Source: Epiperipatus broadwayi
Lineage: Eukaryota; Onychophora; Udeonychophora; Euonychophora; Peripatidae
Direction: 5' to 3'
Assembly: GCA_028023455.1 (NCBI GenBank)
Contig: JAQFVV010000032.1
Location: 4,996,392 to 5,060,391 of the forward strand
Length of the DNA stretch: 64,000 nt
Below, one piece after another: positions 45,860-57,309 of the stretch. Within the stretch, counting starts at the first letter, position 1; each line of letters begins with the position of its first letter. Under the pieces are notes generated by a model, which was given only the letters and a program-made list of their open reading frames with translations, was not told where the DNA came from and ran no database searches. The translations under genes and the position numbers were made by a program.

Positions 45860-45930
45860 GAACCTACCCTGACACCTCTCTGAGGAGTGCCAAAGCATGA
45901 AACCATGATCAGGGGTTTGGTGAGGGGTTC
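45860..45930 (+). ncRNA. Type I hammerhead, array unit 4, intact core
   Basis: ACCUCU/AGGGGU stem I, CUGAGGA, stem II GUGC-CAAA-GCAU and GAAA are intact. The triplet is AUC (GGUC changed to GAUC), which is still a permitted NUH but breaks the second pair of the short stem III. It may be slow. Confidence 0.72.
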
Positions 45931-46281
45931 CTGATAGAAATATTTTAAGTGCTGGCTCTGGCTAAGCATTTATCACAAAGCTTGTAGAGGAATTGGCTAT
46001 CCTCATTGTTTATAACTTACAAGCTTAAGAGATAGGATCATGTGATATATGACTCTCATTTTGACTATTTATAGTCTCTGCCATAAGTCTTATGCAATTT
46101 TATATTGCTAAGACTACTAAAATATGATATGGCTGAAGATCTATCAGCCCCATATAGCTATTTGAGTTGGATAGCTGTGTTTGAAGACATGTAGATGTCT
46201 GAAAATTTCAGATTTTCCACTCAATAGATAACATTTAGATAAGTGCTTGGTTTTGGGTTGGTATTATTAGATCTAGTGTCT

Positions 46282-46352
46282 GAACCTATCCTGACACCTC
46301 TCTGAGGATTGCCAAAGCATGAAACCATGATCAGGGGTTTGGTGAGGGGTTC
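46282..46352 (+). ncRNA. Type I hammerhead, array unit 5, intact core
   Basis: As in unit 4: CUGAGGA, GAAA, triplet AUC. Stem II (UUGC-CAAA-GCAU) has lost its closing pair. The AUC change and GGTGAGG word are shared with unit 4, so these two units are closest relatives. Confidence 0.7.
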
Positions 46353-46479
46353 CTGACAGAGATATTTTGAGTGCTGGCTCTGGCTAAGCATTTATCACAA
46401 AGCTTGTAGAGGAATTGGAAATTCTCATTGTTTATAATATTTTACATTGTTTGTTTAAAAGTTTGGGATTATCGCATTT

Positions 46480-46700
46480 TATTTGTCTTATATATTGGAC
46501 TTTTTCCATTGTATAATTGTTAAATGTTTTTTTAAAAATTAAAAATTTACTTAAATCTTTCTAAATATGTTAAATATTTCAAGTGATATTATCTGATTGT
46601 TTAAGTTTTTCTGGCCAACTAATGACAGTACTAGCATGAAAATCAAGAGCTATTATTTTTTTCTTCGGGTATTGCTAGTCTGACTAGTGGCAGTTACTAG
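46480..46700 (-). repeat. Family B SINE remnants
   Basis: Minus-oriented words of family B (CCAATATATAAGAC-like, CATGCTAGTACTGTCATTAG near 46635, and a second CTAGTAACTGCCACTAGTCAG block near 46690) lie directly after the array. They are two partial copies or one rearranged copy. Confidence 0.45.
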
Positions 46701-47012
46701 TATGGTAAGTAAAGCAGTGGCATGGGGTTATTCTCTAACCAAATACACTATTCTATCAATGGCGGTCCTAATTTTTCTTTTTTCTTTTTTAAAGGCAAAA
46801 TCAATGAGCAATTTCAACATTAACAATTATCACATTAGATTGTTTTCTGTGTTATTTGTTATTACCATAGCAGCTTTTTTCTTTTTTAAAAAATGCCTCT
46901 TTTGCTTTTTTCTCTCTGTCTATTTTTTTTTCAATTGGAATGTAAAGATATTGATACATGCAACATCTACTTAAGAAATATTTTGTGTTCTTTGAATCAT
47001 TTTTTTACTAGG

Positions 47013-47083
47013 GCAGCAGACATTAATGGATGTGTGTTTGGTGGCTGTTCCTTTATATTTTGAATTTAAGTTTTGTAGAGATT
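47013..47083 (+). CDS. Very weak exon candidate, unknown
   Basis: A T tract ending TTTTTTTACTAG is followed by an open frame containing QQTLMDVCLVAVPLYFEFK and a stop 3 codons after it. There is no partner exon or known motif. Listed only because of the acceptor and the less AT-rich composition. Confidence 0.15.
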
Positions 47084-47209
47084 AAGCATCTACATATAAT
47101 TTGATACAGTTATAGAAAGTTATTCTAATAAGATTTTTTTTAGTTATAATCTTTACAATTATATTAGTTATAATCTCTACACTTATATAATTTACTCTTA
47201 TTCAATGTG

Positions 47210-48240
47210 CTAAAAGTGTATAGAAACCAGTTCCTACTTTACATGAGAATTGTGTAATGAAGAAATATCAACCTCCAACAAAGGCAAGAAAATTGAGGTG
47301 TTTAATATATCCAGTTCATCTGATAAGCAAAGGTTATTCATGAAATACATAAATAGTGAGAGTAAGATAGTCTTAATTTCTATGTTGGGGAATGGTTATG
47401 ATATAATAAAATTGAGATAAGGAATGTATTGAAAAACTAAACTTTCAAATATCTTTGCAGTGTAATGATTATTCACTCTTCCAAAGATATTACAAATGAA
47501 TAAAAAACAGTTTCTAGCTTGCATGAAAATTGTTAACAGAGGATTATTGAGTTGTTGACAATTACAAGGAGATTGAAGTACTTTATATACTTAGATCACT
47601 TTTAATGAACAAAAATTATTCATAAAATGCATGATCAATGAGAGAAGTCTGCTCTAGTGGATAGTTATAGTATGATAAAATTAAAATAAAAGATATACTG
47701 ATAAAACCAAAATTAAACTTGAAAATCTCTTTGCAATACAATGAATATTCACTCTTAAATTATCCAGTTTTCCACAAGGTACAAAAATGGATGTTAGATG
47801 CTAAAATAATGTGATATAAATTTCGGTATTTGGGAATGGTTGCAATGTAATAAAATTGTGATGAAGTATACCCTAATAAAACCAAGAAAGAATCTTGGAA
47901 ATATCTCTGCAGTGCAAAAGTTGCCCAATCTTCTACAAAATTTTGAAAGTATACAGAAAACCTGTCTCTAACTTTTATCATAATGGTGTAATGAATGAAT
48001 GTTGAGCTGTTAATGTGGGCACGAATATCTGACATTTCATATCTTTAGATCATCTAATGAGGAAAGGGTTGTTTGCATAATATATGTATAGTGAGAGAGA
48101 ATAATCAGAGTTTCTGCATTGGTGAATGATTGAGATATAATGGTGTTAATGTCTAGAAATGCATTAATAAAAACCTTAACTAAATATAAAAAAAGGTAAT
48201 TGTAGATACAATGATGAATTCATACTTATCAGGAATAGCA
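47210..48240 (+). repeat. Degenerate tandem repeat, about four units of roughly 280 bp
   Basis: Anchor words recur in order: TTTGCAGTGTAATGATTATTCACTC near 47452, with counterparts near 47728, 47906 and 48197, and GAGAATTGTGTAATGAAG near 47247, with counterparts near 47521 and 47978. Each unit also has a GGGGAATGGTTATGATATAATAAAATTGAG-type block. Spacing is uneven (about 276, 178 and 291), so units carry deletions. An old satellite with no coding content. Confidence 0.65.
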
Positions 48241-48689
48241 GACAAACTAAAGAAAATCAGCAAACATTACATCAGTATCAACTTTGTAAGACCATAGTAC
48301 ACTTCAAGGATACCTAATTACTATAAAAAGTAAACTGAAAATGTTAACAAAAACCACATCTATTAATTACCATGGTAAAGTAATGGTTAAAAGAGTAAAA
48401 ATAAATATGATTAAAATATAAGACTACACATGTATCAATAAAACTATATACAATTAGGAAATTCAAAAATATTGAACAGAAAGAAAAAATAGAAAAGATA
48501 AAATTGATGCTTAGATAATAATAGACCATAAGTTAGTTTTGTGTGATAATTCATAATAATTGGAAATTCCTCATTGTTTTTGCCCTTAAGAAAAAAAATA
48601 AAGAAATCAGGAGCACCCTCATAGATAAATATATAAAAATCTTACTGACTGTTGTTTTTGACAGAATATTGTAATTTTTTAAAACATGA

Positions 48690-48860
48690 TCTTAAATCTA
48701 ATATTCACAAATCTATTGTCACCAGATCAATTTCAATGCTAATATTGTCACTGATTAGGCCAATAATATTTGAAGAAGTGAGAGAAATAGCTCTAAAATC
48801 ATTGAATTGAATCCTAACTTGTGTATTATTACTAATAGTTGAATTTATTTAAAAAGTTTA
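48690..48860 (+). repeat. Family B SINE, 5' part interrupted by a foldback
   Basis: It carries CAATGCTAATATTGTCACTGATTAGGCC, GAAGAAGTGAGAG and AACTTGTGTATTATTACTAATAG of family B. The copy resumes at 50023 (AATAAAGTTAATTG, GATGATAGAAATAGTC). The family A foldback between them is a later insertion. Confidence 0.65.
48849..48860 (+). repeat. Target-site duplication, left copy (12 bp)
   Basis: TTAAAAAGTTTA is repeated exactly at 50011-50022 on the other side of the foldback. Confidence 0.8.
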
Positions 48861-49012
48861 ATATATGATTTTTTTTTCTACAATACAGGCTTTTTCATAC
48901 CTGCACTGAAATATGTAATATATAAGGGCTTTGAACTCAGACTTCTACACAACCCTCAACTATTCACACTATCTCATACTGCTGACACACTTGATCACAT
49001 ACATGTTGAAAA

Positions 49013-49078
49013 GATAAGTAATCTTCAATAAACATATTTTGTGCTAAACCAGCATTTGACAGTTAGTCCAGATTATCA
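49013..49078 (-). ncRNA. Family A hammerhead copy, decayed
   Basis: The stem order is kept but the core reads CUGUCAA and the second strand AAAA. Inactive. Left arm of the 48861-50010 element. Confidence 0.55.
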
Positions 49079-49852
49079 TATCCACACATATATACACTCA
49101 ATGTTCAGCTTATATTACGATAGCCAATCTTTATACTTTAATGGACAGGCTTCAATCCACTCAACCCCACAACACTCCAGTCATCCATTGAATTGAAAAT
49201 CTGATGATGGAATGCTCAAAGCCCACATTGATGTCAACCTTCTTATTCTACCCATGTTGACCATAAGATCTCTCATGTACAGGACATAGTCCATTTGCAT
49301 ACATATTCGAGAGATGGGCAGATCTTACAACACTATATTTTTAATATATGAATTTTTTTTCTACAGTACAGGTTTTTTCATACCTGCACTCAAATATGTA
49401 ATATATAGGGAGTTTGATCATTTATCTTTCCAACATGTGTGTGATCAAGTGTGTCAGCAGTATGAGATCAGCATGGATAGTTGAGGGTCATGTGAAAGTC
49501 TGAGTTCAAATCTCTATATATTACATATTTGAGTACAGGTATGAAAAAACCTGTACTGTAGAAAGAAATTCATATATTAAAAAATATAGTGCTTTAATGT
49601 CTGCCCATCCCTCGTATATATATTTAAATGGATTATGTTTTGTACATGAGGAGTCAGAGTGACTTATGATCAAAATGGTTAAGATGATAAGATAGGCACC
49701 AATGTGGGCTTTTCAACATTCCATCATCAGATTTTTAATGAAATGGACGGCTGATGAGTTGTGGGATGGAGTCGATTGAAGCATGCCCATTAAAGTATAA
49801 AGATTGGCTATATTAATATAAACTGAGCATTGATTGTATATAAGCGTGGAAA

Positions 49853-49914
49853 TAGTAATCTGGACCAACTGACGAGTGCCGGTTTAGCATGAAATACTTT
49901 TATTGGTGATTATT
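49853..49914 (+). ncRNA. Type I hammerhead ribozyme, family A, intact core
   Basis: Outer stem I GUAAUC with GAUUAU, bulge UGG, inner stem I ACCAA with UUGGU, core CUGACGA (permitted variant), stem II GUGC with GCAU, GAAA, triplet UUA. Stem III is nearly absent (one A-U pair plus a U-U). Many short natural hammerheads with such a stem III work as dimers, which is inference here. Confidence 0.72.
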
Positions 49915-50029
49915 TATCTTTTCAGCATGAGTGTGATCAAGTGTGTCAGCACCTGAGATAGCGTGGTAGTTGAGGATCGTCTAAAAGTCTGAGTTCAAAT
50001 CCTCTATATATTAAAAAGTTTAAATAAAG

Positions 50030-51550
50030 TTAATTGTTCTATTTAACAATTAAAAGTAGATGATAGAAATAGTCTAACAAATAATTACAAATAATATTAT
50101 ACAAATATTTTTGTTTTTCAACTATTAAAAAATTTTAGTTTGTTATATTGATTCGATCTAAAATAAAAATACAATATAAACAAAAAAAAAAAAAAACGCT
50201 TATTTAATTATGACTAAAAATACATAAATTTATAATAAAACGTAACTGAATCCAAATCAGCCTTTTTAATATATACATACATAAATCATATTACATCATG
50301 GAAATTGAAAGCTACATTAATAAATATCATTTATCTAACATTGCACCTGGTTTTTATAACAAAATTGCCCACTAAGAGACTAACTCAGCAAAAATACTTG
50401 GTAAAAACTATATACCTTTTTTTAATTGTAAAATTAATCCACGCCCAAAGTTTATAAAATCCATTTGGAAAAGGAAGAGTGGGGGGAGGGGTGTAGGTTA
50501 GAGACAAGGGAAAGGGAAATAAAAACGGAACACAGGATAAACTATAATTTGCCTATAGGCAAAATAATTTAATGCATGTTACATTAAATCAAGCCATTAA
50601 AAGAAATTTTAAAAGTAAATTCACTTTCTGCTTTAATGGGATTGTCATTTAAAATTGAATTATTTTTTTAAATTGAATTATAAAACCTGTTTGATTAAAA
50701 TCAAATGTTTAAGGTTTTAAATTCAAATGTTTTTCTTTTAAAAAAGGTAAATACTGTTTATAAAATTGAATAATTACATTGCTGAAATCTAGCATGTTCA
50801 TCTTTTTGAAATAAACAAACAAAAAAAAAAAAACATTTACTTGCGATATCAGTATTTATATTATGTACATGAGCACAGCATATTATAACGTAAAATATGT
50901 GTAGCGCTTACTATAGATCTAAAAAAAAAAAAAAAATTATATAAAGCAAGCTACTTGGCCAATGATTGAATTTTTTTAATATTTTGTTTAAATAAATGAT
51001 GCAATGAAATCATTGTGACTATTTTTGTGTTTGTTTTTGTTGTTGTTGTTGTTGGTTGGCAATTTTATTACTAATTGTAAATTCTTAATTGCTAACTACA
51101 TTGTAGGTGTAAATATAATGAAAATATGAGCGCGCGCGCGTATATATAGATATTGTTTAATAAGCGTTTGCAATTATAATTATATTCACCATAACAATTT
51201 ATAACTAAGAAAAATGTCACAAAGTCATTCACAGACTATGACATTTCCTGTTCATCATTTAAACATGATTAACATATATAGCGCACTATTCAATGCTGAC
51301 TTTTTTGAAAAGCAAATGCAACTTATTAACATGCAACAGTTAAATAGCCTTTTATGACAAACAGCAAGAAAACTTATAAATTCAGCGCAGCAAGTAAGTT
51401 AATGCTTATATTAATTTTAATTGTTTGTAACATTATGGATTTTTTTTTTACTATTCATCTTTTATTTATGATATTTTATTATGTTTTAGATATATTTCAT
51501 GCAAACGAGCAAACATTTTTTTACAAAACTATAATATATATATAAAGGAT
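50030..51550. other. AT-rich DNA with CpG microsatellite
   Basis: Contains a GTT microsatellite (51037-51053) and a (CG)n tract near 51131. 50400-50520 is less AT-rich but has no coding or repeat signature. Nothing is called. Confidence 0.4.
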
Positions 51551-51579
51551 CTCAAGATTTAATAATTATTCCATAATAT

Positions 51580-51780
51580 TCGAATTGATGATCTCGTGTA
51601 CCCCTACAATTCATACTATGCTGAAGCGTCCACCAGGATTGAAACTCGGTTCAGCCAACTGCATAAATCTACTGTCCTTAGGGCGCATTATATTGCTTCA
51701 ACATCATAAAACTTTCCAAATAATTAATTATACTATGCTGAAGGTCTGTGGTGATAGTATTTTAGATGTGATAATATATT
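51580..51780. other. CpG-bearing pocket, possible tRNA-like or coding relic
   Basis: It keeps four CpG bases and has a 14-base direct repeat ATACTATGCTGAAG (about 51612 and 51737). Minus strand words (GCAGTTGGCTGAAC, GAGTTTCAATCC) recall tRNA boxes but are too close together for a tRNA. The plus frame (containing MLKRPPGLKLGSANC) has no motif. Origin unresolved. Confidence 0.3.
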
Positions 51781-51792
51781 AAGCTATAATCT

Positions 51793-52300
51793 AAACTTTA
51801 TTCAAACATTTTCAAATACAAACAACTGTTAGTAATAACACACAAAGCCAACACAGATTAACAGATTACAGAACGTTTCAAGTGGAATTATACTCCAGTC
51901 TTCTTCAGGTGTTGCTGGCTTGACCAGTGAAGATATTAGCATATGAATCCAATTTACAACTTTAGATTATTGAATATCAAATTTTAAGGCAACACTCTAA
52001 CCAACTAAGTTTTTCAGATAATAGCTCAGTTGGTTAAGTATTGTGTTAAAATTCGATAATCAAAAATCTAAAAGTTAAGTTCAGCTTCTTTACTAGTATA
52101 ATCATTGGCCAGATCAGCAATATCTGAAGATAAGAGATTAATAATATCACTCAAAAGATTGTGGAGTCTACTAACTTGTGTTATCTTTAAATATCATTAC
52201 TAACAGTTTTTTGTATTTAAAAAAATTTAAATAAAGTTTACAAATTTTCTAGATATTCAACATTTAATGATAGAGGATGGAAATAGCCCATTATATTATC
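51793..52300. mobile_element. Family B SINE foldback
   Basis: The left copy (minus, 51793-52010) and right copy (plus, 52022-52300) meet at their tRNA-like heads. The right head has a near-perfect box A, TAGCTCAGTTGGTTAAG (52022-52038). Box B in the right copy is eroded (AAGTTCAGCTTC). Bodies and tails match the 10.5-kb element. The left copy keeps the family word CTGAAGAAGAC and GAAACGTTCTG. Confidence 0.75.
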
Positions 52301-52309
52301 ATAACCATA

Positions 52310-54610
52310 AAATTATTTATATGACTTGGAATTAGAATTGGTGAAAATAGGATATTTTTAAGCTACTAATTAAGCTTAAAATTTTTCTTTGAATATATGA
52401 CAATATGTATTCTAGCAATTATTTATTTTAAACTTATAAAATAGCAAACTTCTGAAATAGTAAACTATTAAAAATAAAATCTACTAAAGCAGGTTTTGGT
52501 TTTTGCTCATTTTTATGATGTCAGACTCTAACATACTAATCCAAATGAAAAGTTATTAAAAACATATAAAGATAAAAATTCTGATTCTATAAAGCAGAGA
52601 GCTTTTTTATATTATTTTACATATTAAGTGAATATAAACCAATGCTAAACGGCTACTTGTATTTAGAAACACAAAGACTGAATCAGGCAACTTAGAGAAA
52701 AGGTTACATGTTCTTAAGTATATTGATTTTTTGACTATTCTAAACACAATCACTAATTGAAATAAGCTTAAATCTTAAAAACTATTAAATAAATATATTA
52801 CTCAATAGTATAATTAATAAATAATCAGTTGGCTTTGAAAAACTTCCAAACATAACTATATAACAGTAAATCAATTAATGCATAAGTTAAACGAAATTAA
52901 AATATAGTAAATAAATGCAAAGCAAAATCTAGAATGTTTCAACTGCTGATTCAGATCTTGTGTTTCTAGATAGCACTGATGTAACTTTCTAGCATTGGTT
53001 TGTATGCTCTTCTTATATTTGACTTTCATTTAACTTTATGTATTAGTTGATTTATTTTACACATACAAATAATAAAACAAAACTGAAATTAACTACGTAC
53101 CTTATTTACTAAAACAATTATTAATTATATAAGATAATTATAATTTCAGTGCCTATAGGTAAAGATTGCATCATACTATAATCTAATAACCCTAGTTAAA
53201 TGGCTAACTGTATTTCTTTAAGAAAAAATATTTACCAAAAATATAAATAGCAATACTACTTCTGATCTAAAAAAAATAACAATAACCTGGATTGAAATTA
53301 AACCCTGAGTACTTCTTGAATAGGTAAATGCTCTAATCACAGTAACACATGGGTTTTTAAATTAGTAAAGTTTCACCATAACGCAATTAATTTTAGCAGT
53401 ATTAATAATTATAAATAAATATAATTGACAATTTTAATAATAAATATTTTATAGGTTAACTCCAATTGCACTGTAATATATGTTATATTCGATATAATGT
53501 GATGATAATTGGGAAACATGATGCATCTTACAAATGACCTAAGGATGGTCTTTCATCACTTCATCAGGTATTTAGAAGATGATTGCATAATTTTAATCAA
53601 GAGAGAACTTAATAGATTTAAAGTTAACTGTGATTGTTTGATTTAATCATTTTATTTACTATTGTTTTTGGATTTCAATCAGGTTTTGTATACATGTTAT
53701 TTAGCTATATTAGAATTATTGCTTTATCTCCTGTGATTTTTAATTACCCCTTCTCCGCCATCTTCAAATATTGCATGAAAAATAAAATAAAAAGTCTGAA
53801 TTCTGATAAGAAAATTATTATTCATAATAAATTAATAAAAATAAAATTATTTTAAAATAATTTTTAAATACTCAAATGTAATATTCTTTTTAAATTTTCA
53901 AAAGGATTTCTAAAAAATATTTAATCTTTCACTTGTCTCTTTGAAAAATGTAAACCATATTACAAAGTAAAACAAATAATGTATCTTACATGGAAATCGT
54001 CAGTCTATTTTAAGCTTTTTTAACTAAATTTTAATTTAGTGATAAAATCCAACTAAGAATGAATGATTAATAGATTGATTCTCTACCGAGTAGACTAAAA
54101 AATAAATAAAAAAAAACTGTTTGGTTCATAGAATCTAGTAAGCAATTAGCATACAATTATTTATTGATTTATTGAAATTTAGAATTTAAATTTTAAATAA
54201 TATTAGCACAAAAAATATGGATTTAAATAGAAAAAGTTTACCTAATTAAAAAAAAGCAAATTCATTGTTTTATTGAGTTATATTCCCAATTAAATGTTAG
54301 CATAAATTGAGTTATAAATTTTATACTTAAACAAATTAAATGTAATGATTTCTATATACAAGGAATCAATTTTTTATGATTGACTGATTCCAGAAAATAT
54401 AATGAACAAATTAATTATGAATAGGAACAAATTTCCATAGAAATAATGTTAACAACAATGATTGAGAGTATAACATAAATAAAACGTGAATATTTACTTT
54501 TCTATAGCAATTCGTAATATCCTTAAATAATTATATGTTGAGTATTAATATTACAAATATTTGAATTCTATTTATTTCAAAATTTAATAACAATATGAAT
54601 TACATATAAA

Positions 54611-54643
<33 letters not shown>

Positions 54644-56770
54644 CTTTTATTTAAAAAACAATTCCAAACATAACGAAAAAAATAATATAAGCTCTCAATC
54701 AATCTAAGCATAAAACTCTTATTGGATAATTTTTACAGTAGTTTATATAAAACTTGAGAATATATCAAACCAAAAATTAAAACAAGCATTATGAATTGAC
54801 CTAAAATCATGAATTTATAAACCGTTTATATTTATACAGTTTACACCAGAACTAGCAGATTAACATATACTTATATGGACAGCACAAAATAAAATGAAAT
54901 TTATATATTTTTTTAGTTTTTGAAAAAGGTCATTAAATAAATCCTACGATATTGAGAGATGAAGTTTCAAACTAAGCAAGATATTATACTAAGCTTTTTT
55001 AATTAGAAAAATAGATAAAAATAGCCTATGGCTTAATGCCTGTTAAAGTATAATTCATCTCTCCCCAGTTATAAAAGCTGTAACTATAGTGCAATCATAC
55101 TTTTATTACCATATTGATACATATCTGGCTAACCAGATTAATATTGGATATTTATTTTTTTGGTAAAAATATATAGATGCTCATTTACTTTATTATTATT
55201 AAATAATTAGCTGTTGTTGGTTATCTACTAGTAAATAAAACCTTTTTATTAGCCTGCAATTACATGAAATAAAGCAGAAATACTGAAAAACGCCATTAAG
55301 CTATATGTAAACTAACTATCAAAGAAGGTCATCCCACGTTCTACATTTTACATTTACTGATAGTTACTTTACATTCAGCTAGCTGAGTTTTTTTTTAATA
55401 ATTAGCATTATTTTATTTACATTTATTGACAGTTTACTTAAAACTCATGTGTTTTCAGTATTTCCACATTATTTTATCTACTATTAGAGAAATAATGTGA
55501 AGTTAGTTGGGGGGGGGGTATAAAAATTAAAAACAGTGATAATTGATTTTAATAAAGGAGTAACTATTTGCATTTAAAAATATGCAGCATAAAATAAAAA
55601 GGCTTGAAATTAGTAGCTTATAATTGCTCAAACAACTTTTTATTATACAGTAAGGTTATCAACTTTTTCAAATTTAAAACCAGGACATTTGAAATAGCTC
55701 AGTCAGCATGAATATAGTTGCTGTTGTAGAATATAAGTTGAAAAAATTATGAAATATGTTTATCATTTTTTGTCTTTAAGTGAAGGAATACAACAAATGA
55801 ATGAAGTGGGGCATTAGAACAAAATAGTTTTAATAAAATGATATAAAAGTACTTATAATTTCCTAAACTGTACTGGTTACATTTCACAACTAATCAGGAC
55901 CAATGGTCAAAAAACCAGTACTGGTAAAGATGATAAAACTAAAGTTATATAAAAATATAAATATAAATTTAAATTTATTAATTCAAAGAAACTATTAAAA
56001 TTTGACATATTAAGAAGAAGAAAAAAGAGTTTAAAAAATATGTAAGCAGATAAATAGCTAAAAATATTAAAAAGTTTAAAAATAATATTTATTTTAAAAA
56101 ATTCAACAAGTTAGAACAAAATTAAGATTGGACATGCAATTTGAAACTATATGACTTATCAAATAGTAAAAGATATCAGTAAGAAGAGTAACAAGAAAAA
56201 GGGAATTATTAAATTTTAGTGATTGAAGACGAAAGAACAATTCCCTTATTTTTTTCTTAAATGAGTGATAAAAAAAAATAGATATAGAGTATTGTTTTAA
56301 AGTCATGTTTCTGAATTATTGTATGAGATCTTTCTCTAAGTACATTGCTGACAGTTTTTCATAATATGTGTGATATAGATACCTGAACACCAACATAAGC
56401 TAATTGCCAATTATAATTCCAAATTTCAGTGTATAAAGGGTATTTCTATTAAAATATATTGAAATTTCATGTGAAGTAATCTTCTGCAAAACAAGTTTAT
56501 TTACTTCTGAGAATTATCTGTCAATGATAATCAAACAGTATGAAATCAGTCATTGATTATCAGGATAAATTAGTAATAAACGTAATATAAGAATAAAACT
56601 TCTTTTAGGTTTTTATAATTTCAGATAATTGCTGATACTAATAATAATAAGTAAGTAAAGATTTAGACAGGATCAAAACAGTTGTCTATTTTTATTATGT
56701 TTATAAAAATTAAAGACCAAGTTATTCAGCAATAACGGAAGATTGCATCATATTGCAATCATATTGATTT
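52310..56770. other. AT-rich DNA, one possible tRNA-like SINE
   Basis: On minus, about 53350-53280 reads TTACTGTGATTAGAGCATT then GGGTTTAATTTCAATCC, an A/B box pair at tRNA-like spacing and so a possible SINE head. An AAT microsatellite lies at 54611-54643 and a G run near 55509. No exon is supported. Confidence 0.35.
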
Positions 56771-56779
56771 TTGTTTTAC

Positions 56780-56869
56780 AATCAGCTCATGAATACTCAT
56801 CTGATCAATAGTAATATAACGCCCATTATAAGCAGGCTGGCTAGTTAAAATGTCACTATGCTTGATTGA
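56780..56869 (-). CDS. Internal exon of a minus-strand gene, unknown protein
   Basis: On minus, a T-rich tract ending AATTGCAGGTAG (tandem acceptor; only the second AG keeps the frame open) is followed by 30 codons, SIKHSDILTSQPAYNGRY then ITIDQMSIHELI, ending at ATT|GTAAAA. It begins and ends in phase 0. The neighbouring upstream exon (57140-57279) ends in phase 0, and the 270-bp intron between has GT-AG ends, so the two join in frame. If the donor is not used, a stop follows six codons later. I do not recognise the family. Confidence 0.55.
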
Positions 56870-57139
56870 CTACCTGCAATTAAAAAAAAATGACGAGGCT
56901 GCTTACGATCCAAAAGATATATCCAATCCGTATTAATTTATTTGTAATGCATAAATATTAAATTATTACACTTAACAAAAAGTATTTATATTCTCTTATA
57001 TTTATAGTTAAATAATTTTAAAACTTAAAACTAATTTAAAAAAAAAAAAACCTTATAAACGCAATTACTTTGAAGTTTATAATTAAAATAAAATTTAAGC
57101 TACTATATTTAAAGGCTTTTTTTTTTTTTTTTTACTTAC
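56870..57139 (-). other. Candidate 270-bp intron
   Basis: Bounded on minus by GTAAGT (57139-57134) and AG (56871-56870), with a T-rich tract before the acceptor. Joining its flanks keeps the frame open. Short introns of this size are common in animals. Confidence 0.5.
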
Positions 57140-57279
57140 AATGAATAGTAAAAGTTCCCATAGGCCACTTGAATAGACAGCATCATCACTCACAAGTCTC
57201 AGTAGCATCAATTTAGATAGAATGAAGTCTCCAGTATAATCCTTAAAATCTGTTTGGTCAGTCGAATAAAATTGTTGTA
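57140..57279 (-). CDS. Internal exon of a minus-strand gene, unknown protein
   Basis: On minus, 140 bases from an acceptor with a branch-like TACTAAA (ending GATTAAG) to a perfect donor ATT|GTAAGT. The frame reads QQFYSTDQTDFKDYTGDF, then SKLMLLRLVSDDAVYS and GLWELLLFI. The rich mix of Asp, Leu, Ser, Gly and Trp is unlike AT-driven frames. It starts with two bases of a split codon, which fits the one base left by the exon at 62515-62640 (G|TA, Val). An internal acceptor (CCAAACAG) is possible. Probably a helical soluble protein; the family is not recognised. Confidence 0.6.
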
Positions 57280-57309
57280 CTTAATCTATTATTTTAGTAT
57301 TCGAGCATC

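Larger units (their letters stand above)
44401..46433 (+). mobile_element. Family C hammerhead array: inverted head plus five tandem units
   Basis: It starts with a partial inverted unit (44401-44586, minus), then continues with direct units whose hammerheads begin near 44650, 45031, 45453, 45860 and 46282 (spacing 381, 422, 407 and 422 bp). Each unit contains, in order, TTACAAGCTTAAG, GGGTCATGTGATATATGACTC, TTTATAGTCTCTGCCATAAG, the GGCTGAAGATCTATCAGCC hairpin, GATAGCTGGGTTTGAAGACATG, GGTTGGTATTATTAGATC, the hammerhead, and GATATTTTAAGTGCTGGCTC. Flanking 14-bp duplications show that the whole 2-kb multimer was integrated at once. Confidence 0.85.
48861..50010. mobile_element. Nested family A foldback in a SINE (1150 bp, 12-bp TSD)
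   Basis: The outer arms (about 48885-49350 minus, 49590-50010 plus) carry full family A copies, including CATTGAATTGAAAATCTGATGATGG and a CTACAATACAGGCTTTTTCATACC end. In the centre (about 49352-49585) lies a second, smaller inverted pair with the same end sequence (CTACAGTACAGGTTTTTTCATACC and its complement). The element is a palindrome within a palindrome. The exact 12-bp duplication lies outside the outer arms only. Confidence 0.8.

Noticed and set aside
44401-46433. CRISPR-like array
   Set aside because: Units are about 380-420 bp direct repeats with no short repeat/spacer pattern, and the sequence is eukaryotic.
46687-46974. 95-codon open frame with hydrophobic stretches suggesting a membrane protein
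   Set aside because: It begins in a family B SINE remnant and its hydrophobic parts come from T-rich DNA. No splice sites or motif support it.
49195-49225. CTGATGATGGAATGCTC in the centre of family A as a second ribozyme core
   Set aside because: No GAAA strand or helices follow in any copy. It is a conserved word of the element's central block only.
51620-51690. tRNA gene on minus (box-like GCAGTTGGCTGAAC and GAGTTTCAATCC)
   Set aside because: The two boxes are only a few bases apart and no cloverleaf stems can be drawn.
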